64,000 bases of DNA from the NCBI GenBank assembly GCA_944320135.1, contig CALUGI010000001.1, forward strand, positions 1 through 64,000, written 5' to 3'. Both the position numbers and the translations under genes were made by a program. This document shows, one piece after another, positions 41,011-49,976 of this stretch. Positions within the stretch are counted from its first letter, which is position 1. Every line of letters starts with the position of its first letter. Origin of the DNA: an uncultured Phocaeicola sp. (GTDB lineage: Bacteria > Bacteroidota > Bacteroidia > Bacteroidales > Bacteroidaceae). The notes under the pieces are model-generated. The model was given only the letters and a program-made list of their open reading frames with translations. It ran no database searches and was not told the origin of the DNA.

Positions 41011-42678
41011 TTATTTTTCAATCCTAAACCAGTCGGCATCCAACCATCCGCGCTCTTTTCCGTAAGGAGCCACGCTGAACAGGCCGACCTTTGCGCCAAT
41101 CCATTTTCCCTGACGTGCCTTGAACACCTCTCCGCCTTCCGTAAAATTCTTTCCGTCCAGACTATAGCTGAAACGGCAGAGGGCACCCTTCCCGACCCTT
41201 ACCCGGAGATAAATCTCACGCTCGTAGTTCGGAGTCAGACCCGCTTCGTACTTGTTGCTCGGTTCGAATATCGCCAGTACGGAAGCCTTTTCCGGAGTGC
41301 CTTGCTCGGCATCCTTGCAGGTGGTCAGTTCGAGCACGAACTTTTCGCCCTGCTTCACCACTCCCAAACAAGCGTAATCCCATCCCATCACGATAAGGCC
41401 GGATTTCTGGCCGTCGTCCTTAGCCGACACTTTCAGCTTGGCCGTAGCCGTAAACTCTTCCGCCGGGAACTTTTGCAGGAGCAGGTTGGGCACTTCCCAG
41501 AAGTTCTTGAAGTCTTTCGAAAGGATATGTCCGTACACGCGCATGAAGCCCATATCGGAAGTGAAGCCGAACGTGTCCTGATAGTTGGCGTGCCACTCCC
41601 ATTGGAGCCCCAGACGGCGGGTGTTGAAATCGTCGCTCTCTGCCGGGGTCTCTATCGGGAAACGCTTCTTTGCCAATGGCTTCCGATGACGGCTTACGGG
41701 TTCTCCGCATCCGTCTCCGTCCGGGTCGTTGCCGATTACGGGCCAATCGTCCGCCCACTTCATCGGATTCAGATGAATCACGCGGCCGTAAGCCCCCTTA
41801 TCCTGGAAGTGCAAGAACCAGGACTCGCCGTCCGGAGTGTCCACCCATCCTCCCTGATGAGGGCCGTTGATGTCCGTGTTTCCCTGCGCCATCACGATTT
41901 TAGACTCATACGGGCCATAGATATTCTTGGAACGGAGCACGAGCTGCCATCCGGTTGCCACCCCTCCCGCCGGAGCGAAGATGTAATAATATCCGTTACG
42001 CTTGTATATTTTGGCTCCCTCGGTGGTATGGTTCACCCCGTCATTGCCGTCGAACACCATCACGGGGTCAGACACAGGAGCCGTCCCTTCCTCGTTCAGT
42101 TCGAACACGGTCAGCACGCTATTGAACTTGGCGCGGCTTGCGGCCCACGCATGAGCCAGATACAGCTTCCCGTCGTCATCCCAAAGCGGACACGGGTCAA
42201 TCATTCCTTTCCCGGCCTTCACCAGCACCGGCTTGCTCCACGCTCCGCAAGGGTCGTCGGTCTTCACCATAAAGATGCCGAAGTCCGGGTCGCCCCAATA
42301 AATGTAGTACGTCCCCTTATGACAACGGATGGAAGGAGCCCAAACCCCTTTCCCGTGTTGGGGCCTGTCGTAGAAGTCTGTCGGAACGACCTCCTTCAAG
42401 GCATAATTCACGATAGACCAGTTGACCAAATCTTCCGAGCGGAGAATGGGAAGAGCGGGCGCGCAATTGAAGCTGGAAGCCGTCATGAAAAAATAATTCC
42501 CCGCCGCGCATACATCCGGGTCGGAATAGTCTGCATGAAGCACGGGATTCCGGTACGTTCCGTCCCCGCAATCGGCCACCCAAACCTCTGATTTATACTG
42601 GGCATACACGTCCTGCGGAAAGGACAACGCGAGTATGCCTGAAAAAAACAATCCCGTTACAATCTTTTTACCTGTCAT
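41011..42678 (-). CDS. GH43 glycoside hydrolase with C-terminal beta-sandwich
   Basis: 555 residues with a signal peptide (MTGKKIVTGLFFSGILALSF, cleavage near VYA). The five-bladed GH43 propeller shows GTYRNPVLHADYSDPDVCAA (catalytic base Asp), GKGMIDPCPLWDDDGKLYLA (second Asp) and HTTEGAKIYKRNGYYYIF (acid Glu). Residues 345-555 form a concanavalin-like beta-sandwich of the beta-xylosidase C-terminal type. Likely alpha-L-arabinofuranosidase or beta-xylosidase; substrate cannot be decided from sequence. The start overlaps the GH97 stop (ATGA). Confidence 0.9.
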   Translation of the reverse strand: MTGKKIVTGLFFSGILALSFPQDVYAQYKSEVWVADCGDGTYRNPVLHADYSDPDVCAAGNYFFMTASSFNCAPALPILRSEDLVNWSIVNYALKEVVPTDFYDRPQHGKGVWAPSIRCHKGTYYIYWGDPDFGIFMVKTDDPCGAWSKPVLVKAGKGMIDPCPLWDDDGKLYLAHAWAASRAKFNSVLTVFELNEEGTAPVSDPVMVFDGNDGVNHTTEGAKIYKRNGYYYIFAPAGGVATGWQLVLRSKNIYGPYESKIVMAQGNTDINGPHQGGWVDTPDGESWFLHFQDKGAYGRVIHLNPMKWADDWPVIGNDPDGDGCGEPVSRHRKPLAKKRFPIETPAESDDFNTRRLGLQWEWHANYQDTFGFTSDMGFMRVYGHILSKDFKNFWEVPNLLLQKFPAEEFTATAKLKVSAKDDGQKSGLIVMGWDYACLGVVKQGEKFVLELTTCKDAEQGTPEKASVLAIFEPSNKYEAGLTPNYEREIYLRVRVGKGALCRFSYSLDGKNFTEGGEVFKARQGKWIGAKVGLFSVAPYGKERGWLDADWFRIEK

Positions 42679-44615
42679 AATGTCTGTCCTTTATACTTCT
42701 TATATTTCTTGGAAGCCTGCGCATCGGCAGGAACAAAGCGTATGGCCGCGCCGCCTCTCGGCTTCAATGAGAAGCGCATCGTCTCGCCCGCTTTCACAAG
42801 CAGATAGGAACACTTCACACGGGTGGCGGTCTTCACATCCTCTCCCCCGTCGGTATAGATGTATGCCAGATAGGTCTTGTCCTTTTCGAGGAACGAAAGA
42901 TTCAGCGTCTCGTCCGAACCGTCGTTGTTGGTGAGCATCCCTACGAACCACTCGTCCCCGTTCCGGCGGGCAACGGTCACGTTCTTTCCCGGAGTTCCGT
43001 CCACCACGTGCGACTCGTCGAACACGGTCTGCAGGTTCTCGAACCATTCGATTTCAGGCTCTCCGTGATACAGTTCCGGCTTGTCGTACCAGAAAATCGT
43101 AGCCAGCGGACTATAGAACACCACCGATGCCGCCAGCTGATGAGCATGCGTGTTCTTCAAACGCTTGTCGAAATAGCAGATGGTATAGTCGGCCGCACCG
43201 TTTATCATGCGCGTGAACGGAAGGATGGTGCTGTGAGTGGCATCCGGAAATTCCTCGTTGCCCAAGATGCCTTCCTGCGTGAGCAGGTTGGGGTAAGTAC
43301 GGCTGAATCCCGAAGGACGGAACTCGTCGTGTATGTTCATCATCAGCTTGTTCTCGGCGGCATAGCGCACCATATCGTGAAGCCAAGTCGCCCAACGGTG
43401 GCTGGCATACTGCACGAAGCCCGACTTCACGCCCACAATCCCCCATTGACGGAGCAGCGGGAAAAGTTCGCGCATCTGTTTCTGAAGCGCATGTTGGTTG
43501 ACGTAGAGCCACACGCCCACTCCCTTTTCCTTTCCGTAAGCTACGATTTTCGGCATGTCCAATCGGGGAATCACCTTCGTGGCATCCCCGTCGTGCGAGG
43601 TGCAAGGCTCATACCATTTCCAGTCGAACAGCATATAAGGAATGTTGTGCGCCGCGCAGAAGTCGATTGTCTTGAAAGCTCCTTCATTGGTCAGTGTCGT
43701 TTCGCGCATAATCTTTCCCGGCTTCACCCATTCCGATGCGTCGGTTATCTCGCAAGGCGGATTCAGATTCTCGATGATAAAATTATGTTCCAGCAAGTCG
43801 CCCGGCTTGTCGGCGGCCATCACTATCTTCCACGGGGTTGCGTAATAAGTGACTATATCCACAGGACTATACATCACCGAGGTCAGCGTGTTCCGCTTTT
43901 CGGAAGATGCGACGAACTTCGTCAGACACCAGTCGTCCACGTCCGCATCGGCGAGAGCCGCCCACACGCCGTTGGGAAGTTCCAATGTCAAGGCCCGCTC
44001 TACGGGTCTCCTGATGGCGTTCACGTCCAAGTGCTCGAAATGAGCCTGCGCCCACTGCTCCGCCCATGCCATCGTCCCCTCCGGAAAAGCGTATTCGGTC
44101 AAGTCGCCCGTCACCTTGTGGAAGATGAAATCCGGATGTTCGGGGAAAAAATAGCGGAAAGCCACTCCTTCATCGTATGCGCGCACCTCCACGTTCAGCC
44201 GGTATCTGGAGCCGTCCTTCTTGGAGAGATACAGCGTGCCGCCGTTATAATGATCGCGCACCGTGCTCCGTTCGCCGTAAAGCGGCTTCCATGTCGCGTC
44301 ATGCGACGTATAAGAAACGGAGTCCACCTCCATATTGTCCATCCAGCGTTCCGGCTGGGGAAGGGTTCTCTTCCCCATTGCCATCTCCCACACCCGGTTG
44401 TCCAACTGCAAACCGGCATAAGATTCAGCCACAACCGACTTCCCGTTGTAGTTCACTTGATAACACAATACGTTTGAACCCGAATCGGATTTCTTTCCAT
44501 AAAACCTCACATGATGCGTGCCCCCCGGTGAAGTCAGTTCCAGTTCTACCGGTGCAGCAGCAAACGCGGAAGCGCCCAAAGCCATCATGGACAAAATAAC
44601 AGACAGACGTTTCAT
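42675..44615 (-). CDS. GH97 alpha-glycosidase (SusB-like family)
   Basis: 646 residues from MKRLSVILSMMALGASAFAA, a signal peptide; an in-frame ATG 12 codons upstream lacks support. The N-terminal beta-sandwich (VELELTSPGGTHHVRFYGKK) and (beta/alpha)8 barrel carry GH97 signatures: AHNIPYMLFDWKWYEPCTSH, GIVGVKSGFVQYASHRW, MNIHDEFRPSGFSRTYPNLL and EGILGNEEFP. Family members are inverting alpha-glucosidases or retaining alpha-galactosidases and act in the periplasm; which type this is I cannot say. First gene of the GH97-GH43-GH88 operon. I find no convincing TAnnTTTG box upstream. Confidence 0.92.
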   Translation of the reverse strand: MKRLSVILSMMALGASAFAAAPVELELTSPGGTHHVRFYGKKSDSGSNVLCYQVNYNGKSVVAESYAGLQLDNRVWEMAMGKRTLPQPERWMDNMEVDSVSYTSHDATWKPLYGERSTVRDHYNGGTLYLSKKDGSRYRLNVEVRAYDEGVAFRYFFPEHPDFIFHKVTGDLTEYAFPEGTMAWAEQWAQAHFEHLDVNAIRRPVERALTLELPNGVWAALADADVDDWCLTKFVASSEKRNTLTSVMYSPVDIVTYYATPWKIVMAADKPGDLLEHNFIIENLNPPCEITDASEWVKPGKIMRETTLTNEGAFKTIDFCAAHNIPYMLFDWKWYEPCTSHDGDATKVIPRLDMPKIVAYGKEKGVGVWLYVNQHALQKQMRELFPLLRQWGIVGVKSGFVQYASHRWATWLHDMVRYAAENKLMMNIHDEFRPSGFSRTYPNLLTQEGILGNEEFPDATHSTILPFTRMINGAADYTICYFDKRLKNTHAHQLAASVVFYSPLATIFWYDKPELYHGEPEIEWFENLQTVFDESHVVDGTPGKNVTVARRNGDEWFVGMLTNNDGSDETLNLSFLEKDKTYLAYIYTDGGEDVKTATRVKCSYLLVKAGETMRFSLKPRGGAAIRFVPADAQASKKYKKYKGQTL

Positions 44616-44732
44616 AATTTCTTTTCGTTTTTTATGAAGAATACGAACCAAAGGGGCGGATTACCTAATCGGAACGAATATTTTTTTCATAAATCCCTGA
44701 CTTCTTCCGAAGCCCTGCATCAGAGGCATAAA

Positions 44733-44775
44733 AAGAGGCGCGGAACACAGTTTCTTTCCGTGTCCCGCGCCTCTT
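44733..44775 (-). terminator. Terminator of the lutABC operon
   Basis: AAGAGGCGCGGAACAC (44733-44748) pairs with GTGTCCCGCGCCTCTT (44760-44775), one mismatch, 11-nt loop. On the minus strand it is followed by TTTTATG. It lies 18 nt behind the lutC stop. Confidence 0.85.
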
Positions 44776-44793
44776 ATATCCGTTGGCATCGGC

Positions 44794-45408
44794 TCACACC
44801 AGCAACACCGTCACGTCCCGTGCGCCGTGCGCTCCCATCACCAACGCCTGCTCGATGTCGGCCGTCTTCGAAGGGCCTGAAATGAACACTCCGTAACCGT
44901 ATTCTCCGGTATCGATGCGCTTGTACGCCTCGTGCATGTTGTTTACGAGATTCCTGCGGTCGAGCACCAGCACCAGTGCCTCGGAGATGAAGTAGACGGC
45001 ACGCTGCTCCACATCCTGCTGCACCCATACGGCTCCGTTCTCGCACACCCCTACCCTTCCGGCCACGATTGCCAAATCGGTTCCGTCCAAATCTCCCGGA
45101 TTTGCGACATCATCGGGATGGAAAGCGGCGCAGGCCAACTTCTGCTCCTTGCCCAAACATACGATTGACATCAGGTTCGAAGCGATGCGCCTGGCTTCCG
45201 GATATTGCCTGCGGATGATTTCGTTCACATCGTCTCCCGATTCCACCACTACGGCCCTGCCTCCCGTCAGTTTCATGATGTCGCAAAACTGCTTCACCTT
45301 GTCCGGATAAACGACGGCCTCCTTTTCGAGTTCCGAGAGGTCGGGCTTCTCATACCGCACCTGCGTGTTCCGGCGGATGCTCTGCAATATATCTTCTCTG
45401 CTGCTCAT
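44794..45408 (-). CDS. lutC: Lactate utilisation protein C (LUD domain)
   Basis: 204 residues with the LUD (YkgG) fold: SREDILQSIRRNTQVRYEKP at the start, then GVCENGAVWVQQDVEQRAVY and the C-terminal YGVFISGPSKTADIEQALVMGAHGARDVTVLLV, which is the most conserved part. Together with LutA and LutB it forms the cytochrome-independent complex that oxidises L-lactate to pyruvate. It is the last gene of lutABC, 7 nt after lutB, before a strong terminator. Confidence 0.93.
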   Translation of the reverse strand: MSSREDILQSIRRNTQVRYEKPDLSELEKEAVVYPDKVKQFCDIMKLTGGRAVVVESGDDVNEIIRRQYPEARRIASNLMSIVCLGKEQKLACAAFHPDDVANPGDLDGTDLAIVAGRVGVCENGAVWVQQDVEQRAVYFISEALVLVLDRRNLVNNMHEAYKRIDTGEYGYGVFISGPSKTADIEQALVMGAHGARDVTVLLV

Positions 45409-45415
45409 GATCGGT

Positions 45416-46783
45416 TTATTTTATTTTGTTCTTTTTCCACATTTCGTTGAAGCTCTCCTTGGCGAATTGCGGCATGTCGTGTTCCTTGCCCCAATCGTTC
45501 AGCCCGTTGTACACCATCCATTGGGGCAGGCCGTTCACGACAGACGCATTGCGCAACGCCAGATTGAACAGATGGGGATGCTCCATCAACGCCTTCATGC
45601 CGCCCGACATCACTTTCTTCGACGAACTGGCCACGCTCAATCCGTCCAGCTTCTGCCTCCAACGGTAAATCTGGTCGGCCAAGTCCACCTTGGCGGGACA
45701 TACGTTCTGGCAAGAATAACACAAAGAGCAGGCCGACACGTTGTCGAAATAGTGCAGGGGCGCTTTCAGCATCCCCAGATTGATTCCGATCGGGCCCGGA
45801 ATGAAGTAAGTGTACGAATAGCCTCCGCTCCGGCGATACACCGGACACGTGTTCATGCAGGCTCCGCAACGCAGGCAGTTCAAGGTCTTCACATGCTCCT
45901 TGTCGGCCAGAATGCGGCTTCTCCCGTTGTCTACGATGATGATGTGCAGTTCGCCTCCGGTGCGCGGCTTGCGATAGTGCGAAGTGTAGGTCGTGATGGG
46001 CTGCCCCGTGCCCGAACGTGCGAGCAGGCGGGTGAACACGCCCAGCGACTCGCGGTCGGGGACAATCTTCTCCATGCCGAAAGCCGTTATCTGGATTTTG
46101 GGCTGAGACGTGCCCATGTCGGCGTTCCCCTCGTTCGTGCAGACCACGCACTCGCCCGTAGAGGCCACCGCAAAGTTGGCTCCCGTCATGGCCGCTTCAG
46201 CTTCGATGAACTTCCGGCGCAGGTTCTTGCGCGCGGCGTGAGTGAGGTAGGTCTGGTCGTTGTTGCCGGGCTCCGTCCCCATCTCCTTCACGAACAGCTC
46301 GCCGATTTCCTCTTTCTTTATGTGGATGGCAGGCATCACGATGTGGCTCGGCTTCTTGTGCATCAGCTGGAGGATGCGCTCTCCGAGGTCGCTCTCCACC
46401 ACCTCCACGCCCTTTTCCTCCAGAAACTCGTTCAGCCCGCACTCTTCCGCCAGCATGGACTTGCTTTTGATGAAATGCTTCACGCTGTGCGCACGGAGGA
46501 TGTTGTACACAATCGAGCAATACTCGTCGGCATCCTTCGCCCAATACACGTGCGCCCCGTTAGCCTGCGCGTTCTTCTCGAACTCCTGAAGCAGCAGGTC
46601 CAGATGGCTGTTGCTGTACATCTTTATGGCGCAGGCCATGTCGCGCAAGCGTTCCCATTCGGGAAGCTGGCGGCTCATATTGTCGCGCTTGGCCCGCACC
46701 ATCCACAGGGTCTGGTCGTGCCACCTCACCTGTTCCTTGTCTTTCAGGAACTTTTCGGCATTTCTTGAATGTTTCGTACTCAT
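45416..46783 (-). CDS. lutB: Lactate utilisation iron-sulfur protein B
   Basis: 455 residues. An N-terminal LUD domain (about 60-290, EEKGVEVVESDLGERILQLM, ANFAVASTGECVVCTNEGN) is followed by two [4Fe-4S] motifs, CLRCGACMNTCPVYRRSGG and CSLCYSCQNVCPAKVDLAD, and the conserved IYRWRQKLDG. It carries electrons in the LutABC lactate dehydrogenase. Its start overlaps the end of lutA by 4 nt. Length and domain order are normal for YkgF/LutB. Confidence 0.94.
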   Translation of the reverse strand: MSTKHSRNAEKFLKDKEQVRWHDQTLWMVRAKRDNMSRQLPEWERLRDMACAIKMYSNSHLDLLLQEFEKNAQANGAHVYWAKDADEYCSIVYNILRAHSVKHFIKSKSMLAEECGLNEFLEEKGVEVVESDLGERILQLMHKKPSHIVMPAIHIKKEEIGELFVKEMGTEPGNNDQTYLTHAARKNLRRKFIEAEAAMTGANFAVASTGECVVCTNEGNADMGTSQPKIQITAFGMEKIVPDRESLGVFTRLLARSGTGQPITTYTSHYRKPRTGGELHIIIVDNGRSRILADKEHVKTLNCLRCGACMNTCPVYRRSGGYSYTYFIPGPIGINLGMLKAPLHYFDNVSACSLCYSCQNVCPAKVDLADQIYRWRQKLDGLSVASSSKKVMSGGMKALMEHPHLFNLALRNASVVNGLPQWMVYNGLNDWGKEHDMPQFAKESFNEMWKKNKIK

Positions 46784-47520
46784 AAGCCTGAAGCTAATAT
46801 CTCAACTACATGAATGGTCTTTATCGGAAGATTGTTCCGGCTGATGATGCCGTTCTGGTGCATCAGGCAAGAGCTGTCGGCTCCCGCGATGTATTCCGCC
46901 CCCGTGTCGATGTGGCGTTGCACCTTGTCACGCCCCATCTGCCCGGACACCGCATGTTCTTCCACGGCAAACATTCCGCCGAAGCCGCAGCACTCGTCGG
47001 GACGTTCAGGTTCGACCACCTCTATTCCTTCGACCAAAGAAAGAAGGTTGCGCAATTTGTTGTAGTAAGGAACGTTCAGCTCGCTGGGTGAAGAAAGGTG
47101 CATCAGACGAACTCCGTGACAACTGTTCTGGATGCTTACCTTATGCGGGAAAGAGGCCCGGAGAGAGGCGGGTTTCAGCACGTCATGGACAAACTCGCAA
47201 ATGTCATAGATTTTCTCTTCCGTAGCGCAACGATGGCTTTCTTCGGCCAGCAAGTTCCCATAATGGTCGCGCACGAACACCACGCAGCTGGCCGAAGGGC
47301 CCACCACGTAGTCATACTGTCCGAAAAGCCGGTCGAAACGCTTCGCCAGCCCGTGCGCTTCATTCTCAAACCCCGCATTCGCCATCGGTTGCCCGCAACA
47401 AGTCTGGTCGAGCGGATAATCCACATCCACCCCCAGACTTTTCAGCAATTTGTATGACGCCACGCCCACCTGCGGATAAACGGCATTGATGTAGCAGGGG
47501 ATAAACAATCCTACTTTCAT
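46780..47520 (-). CDS. lutA: Lactate utilisation protein A (CCG-domain Fe-S protein)
   Basis: 246 residues from MKVGLFIPCYINAVYPQVGV. The frame is open for 75 more codons upstream, but those are translated repeat array and promoter, not protein. Two cysteine-rich CCG motifs, TCCGQPMANAGFENEA and CCGFGGMFAVEEH, bind the Fe-S cluster as in the subunit HdrB/GlcF/LutA family. It is the first gene of lutABC, with a TAACTTTG box 29 nt ahead. No lactate permease or LutR-type regulator gene is next to it. Confidence 0.93.
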   Translation of the reverse strand: MKVGLFIPCYINAVYPQVGVASYKLLKSLGVDVDYPLDQTCCGQPMANAGFENEAHGLAKRFDRLFGQYDYVVGPSASCVVFVRDHYGNLLAEESHRCATEEKIYDICEFVHDVLKPASLRASFPHKVSIQNSCHGVRLMHLSSPSELNVPYYNKLRNLLSLVEGIEVVEPERPDECCGFGGMFAVEEHAVSGQMGRDKVQRHIDTGAEYIAGADSSCLMHQNGIISRNNLPIKTIHVVEILASGL

Positions 47521-47549
47521 TGTTTCATTTCTGTTTTGGTTCTCGTACA

Positions 47550-47557
47550 CAAAGTTA
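47550..47557 (-). promoter_or_regulatory. -7 element of lutABC
   Basis: TAACTTTG on the minus strand, an exact consensus match, 29 nt ahead of lutA. The repeat array starts 41 nt further upstream. Confidence 0.6.
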
Positions 47558-47598
47558 CGCCTAATTCCTGAATAAGAAAAGATTTTTCCCTTGAAATC

Positions 47599-47688
47599 AA
47601 AACGAGACGGACTTTTGCGCAAAACCCGGCGGACTTTGCCGCACAAGCCGCCCGCTTTGTGCTGCAAAGTCCGCCGGGTTTTCCCGCC
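47599..47688. repeat. 22-nt intergenic repeat array with 25-bp hairpin
   Basis: Units 47599-47620, 47621-47642, 47643-47665 and 47666-47688 (22, 22, 23, 23 nt). The second unit starts AAAACCCGGCGGACTTT and differs from the repeat at 62401-62422 at only two of 22 positions. Unit 4 is the inverted copy of unit 2: 47621-47639 and 47664-47682 pair perfectly over 19 bp. The middle unit closes on itself (GCACAA / TTGTGC), giving a second 6-bp stem and a 10-nt loop. It lies between the end of the GH3 gene and the lutA promoter. Confidence 0.8.
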
Positions 47689-47701
47689 AACGGAACGCGC
47701 T

Positions 47702-49948
47702 TTACCGGACCGATACGGCAAAGTCTGCCGACAGCCCTTCCGCACTGTTTGTACCGACCCATAACTTGAAGTCTCCCGGCTCTACTTTATACCTCATGTC
47801 GTATCCCCAAAAGGCAAGTTCGGAAACGGGAAGAGTGAACGAAACGGCCGTCGACTCGCCGGCTTTGAGGAATATGCGGCGGAATGCCTTCAGTTCTTTT
47901 ACCGGACGGGTGACGGAACCCACCTTGTCCTGCACGTACAGCTGCACCACCTCCGTTCCGTCATAACGGCCTGCGTTTCTCAGTTCCACCGTTGCCGTAA
48001 TTTCATCTTCCGGTCCGAACGTGTCGGACGAAAGTTTCAGGTCGCTGTATTCAAACGATGTGTACGACAAGCCGTAGCCGAACGGATAAAGCGGCTTCGC
48101 GCCTGCATCGAGATAGAACGAACGCCCGCCCACGGAGGTCTGTCCCGCTCCGACCGGGATGTCGTCTATCAGCATTTCGTCGGGTTTTGCCGGACGTCCC
48201 GTATTGTTGTGCGCGTAATAGACGGGCACCTGCCCGCTCATGCGAGGGAACGTGAGCGGCGTCTTTGCGCTCGGATTCACCTTTCCGAAAAGTATGTCGG
48301 CGATGGCCGGTCCGCCCATCGTCCCCGGATGGAACGAATAGAGCAGCGCATCCGACGCTTCCGCTTCTTCAGCGATGACGAGCGGGCGGCCTGCCATCAC
48401 GATTGTAACTAACGGTTTGCCCGTGGCGGCCAAGGCTTTGACGAGCTGCCGTTGTGCTCCTTGCAGCTCAAGATTGGCCAGCGAATGCCCCTCGCCGGAA
48501 AGCACGGCTTCCTCGCCCACCAGCACAACCACCGCATCGGCCCGGCGTGCGGCATTCACCGCCTTGGCGATGCCGTTCAAGCTCTTGTCGCGGCTATAGC
48601 CCAGCCCCGGTTCGTAGACAACGTTCACTTTGTCGCCATACATTTCTTTGATGGCTTTCAGCGGCGTTTGCGTATGTTCCTGTTCTCCGTCGAATATCCA
48701 TGTGCCCAACTGCTCGTAGGGAGCGTCGGCCATCGGGCCGGTCACGAGAAGCGTGCGCATCTTGTCGGTGAACGGCAATGTGCGTGAATCGTTCTTCATC
48801 AGGATGACCGATTGTTCTGCGGCTTCCTTGGCTGCTTGCAGATGCGTTTCGGCATATTTCACCGGCACCGAAGGAACGTCTACATACGGATGCTCGAACA
48901 GTCCCATACGGAACTTCAGGCGAAGGATGTTCCGCACCGCATTGTCAATGGCCTGCATGGACACTTTCCCTTCGTCTACCGACAATTTGAGGTTTTTGAT
49001 GAATGTCTCGCTCACCATGTCCATGTCCACTCCCGCATTCACCGATTTCTCTGCGGCATCCTTCCCGTCCGTGCAGAAGCCGTGGCTTATCATTTCTCCG
49101 GCCGAGTTCCAGTCGGTCACCACCATCCCGTCGAACTTCCATTCGTCGCGAAGGATATCTTTCAAAACGAACCTGTTGGCCGTGCCCGGCACCCCGTCAT
49201 TGTCGTTGAACGAGGTCATGAACGTGGCGCACCCGGCCTCCGCCGCCGCTTTGAAGGGAGGCAGATACACGTTGCGCAATGTCCTTTCGGGCACGAAGGT
49301 AGAATTGTAGTCCTGTCCGCCCTCAGCCGCACCGTAAGCCACGAAATGTTTGGCACACGCCACCATCGAAGTCGGATTGTCCAACGAGTCTCCCTGAAAA
49401 CCCTTCACCATCGCCGCACCCATCACCGAAGTCAGATAAGGGTCTTCACCGCAGCTTTCGGCGATACGCCCCCAACGTGCGTCGCGCGAGATGTCAATCA
49501 TCGGCGCAAACGTCCAGCGGATACCGTCGGAAGTAGCTTCCAATGCGGCTACGCGCGCCCCCCTTTCCACAATTTCGGGATTGAAAGTTGCGGCTTGCCC
49601 CAGAGGAATGGGAAAAATGGTCTTGTAGCCGTGAATCACATCGCGGGCCACAATCAAGGGAATGCCCAGCCGCGATTCCTCCACCGCCACTTTCTGTATC
49701 TTGTTCACCAGCTCCGGGTCCGTATAATTCAGGATGGAACCGACCTCTCCCTTGCGGACTTTTTCCGCCAGCTCGTCAAAGTTCCAAGGGCTGAGCTGAT
49801 TCATTTGTCCCAGCTTCTCGTCGAGAGTCATCTTGGAGAGCAGGGAATCCACTCTCGCCTCAACGTCTTTATATATCTCTTTGTTCGTGCATGATGCCAG
49901 CGAAAGCGTAGCCAGAGCCGCACAGAACATCAAATTTCTTGCTTTCAT
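47702..49948 (-). CDS. bglX: GH3 beta-glucosidase, lipoprotein
   Basis: 748 residues from MKARNLMFCAALATLSLASC, a lipoprotein signal with Cys20; an ATG 20 codons up would sit in front of an unusable leader. GH3 N-terminal barrel (LGQMNQLSPWNFDEL, SMVACAKHFVAYGAAEGGQDYNS, nucleophile Asp in MVVTDWNSAGEM), the alpha/beta sandwich domain (VLVGEEAVLSGEGHSLANLE) and a C-terminal fibronectin III-like domain (RNAGRYDGTEVVQLYVQD). It removes terminal beta-linked glucose from oligosaccharides. It is the last gene of the locus and fits the role of finishing beta-glucan fragments made by GH16; TNKE after the Cys leaves surface versus periplasm open. Confidence 0.93.
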   Translation of the reverse strand: MKARNLMFCAALATLSLASCTNKEIYKDVEARVDSLLSKMTLDEKLGQMNQLSPWNFDELAEKVRKGEVGSILNYTDPELVNKIQKVAVEESRLGIPLIVARDVIHGYKTIFPIPLGQAATFNPEIVERGARVAALEATSDGIRWTFAPMIDISRDARWGRIAESCGEDPYLTSVMGAAMVKGFQGDSLDNPTSMVACAKHFVAYGAAEGGQDYNSTFVPERTLRNVYLPPFKAAAEAGCATFMTSFNDNDGVPGTANRFVLKDILRDEWKFDGMVVTDWNSAGEMISHGFCTDGKDAAEKSVNAGVDMDMVSETFIKNLKLSVDEGKVSMQAIDNAVRNILRLKFRMGLFEHPYVDVPSVPVKYAETHLQAAKEAAEQSVILMKNDSRTLPFTDKMRTLLVTGPMADAPYEQLGTWIFDGEQEHTQTPLKAIKEMYGDKVNVVYEPGLGYSRDKSLNGIAKAVNAARRADAVVVLVGEEAVLSGEGHSLANLELQGAQRQLVKALAATGKPLVTIVMAGRPLVIAEEAEASDALLYSFHPGTMGGPAIADILFGKVNPSAKTPLTFPRMSGQVPVYYAHNNTGRPAKPDEMLIDDIPVGAGQTSVGGRSFYLDAGAKPLYPFGYGLSYTSFEYSDLKLSSDTFGPEDEITATVELRNAGRYDGTEVVQLYVQDKVGSVTRPVKELKAFRRIFLKAGESTAVSFTLPVSELAFWGYDMRYKVEPGDFKLWVGTNSAEGLSADFAVSVR

Positions 49949-49976
49949 GCGATTGTTTTTTGTTGTTATCGTTAAA

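Noticed and set aside
43008..44477. 489-codon open frame on the plus strand
   Set aside because: Antisense to the GH97 gene, without signal peptide or domain signature.
47521..47745. 75-residue N-terminal extension of LutA
   Set aside because: It translates the promoter and the hairpin repeat array; the conserved LutA N-terminus starts at 47520.
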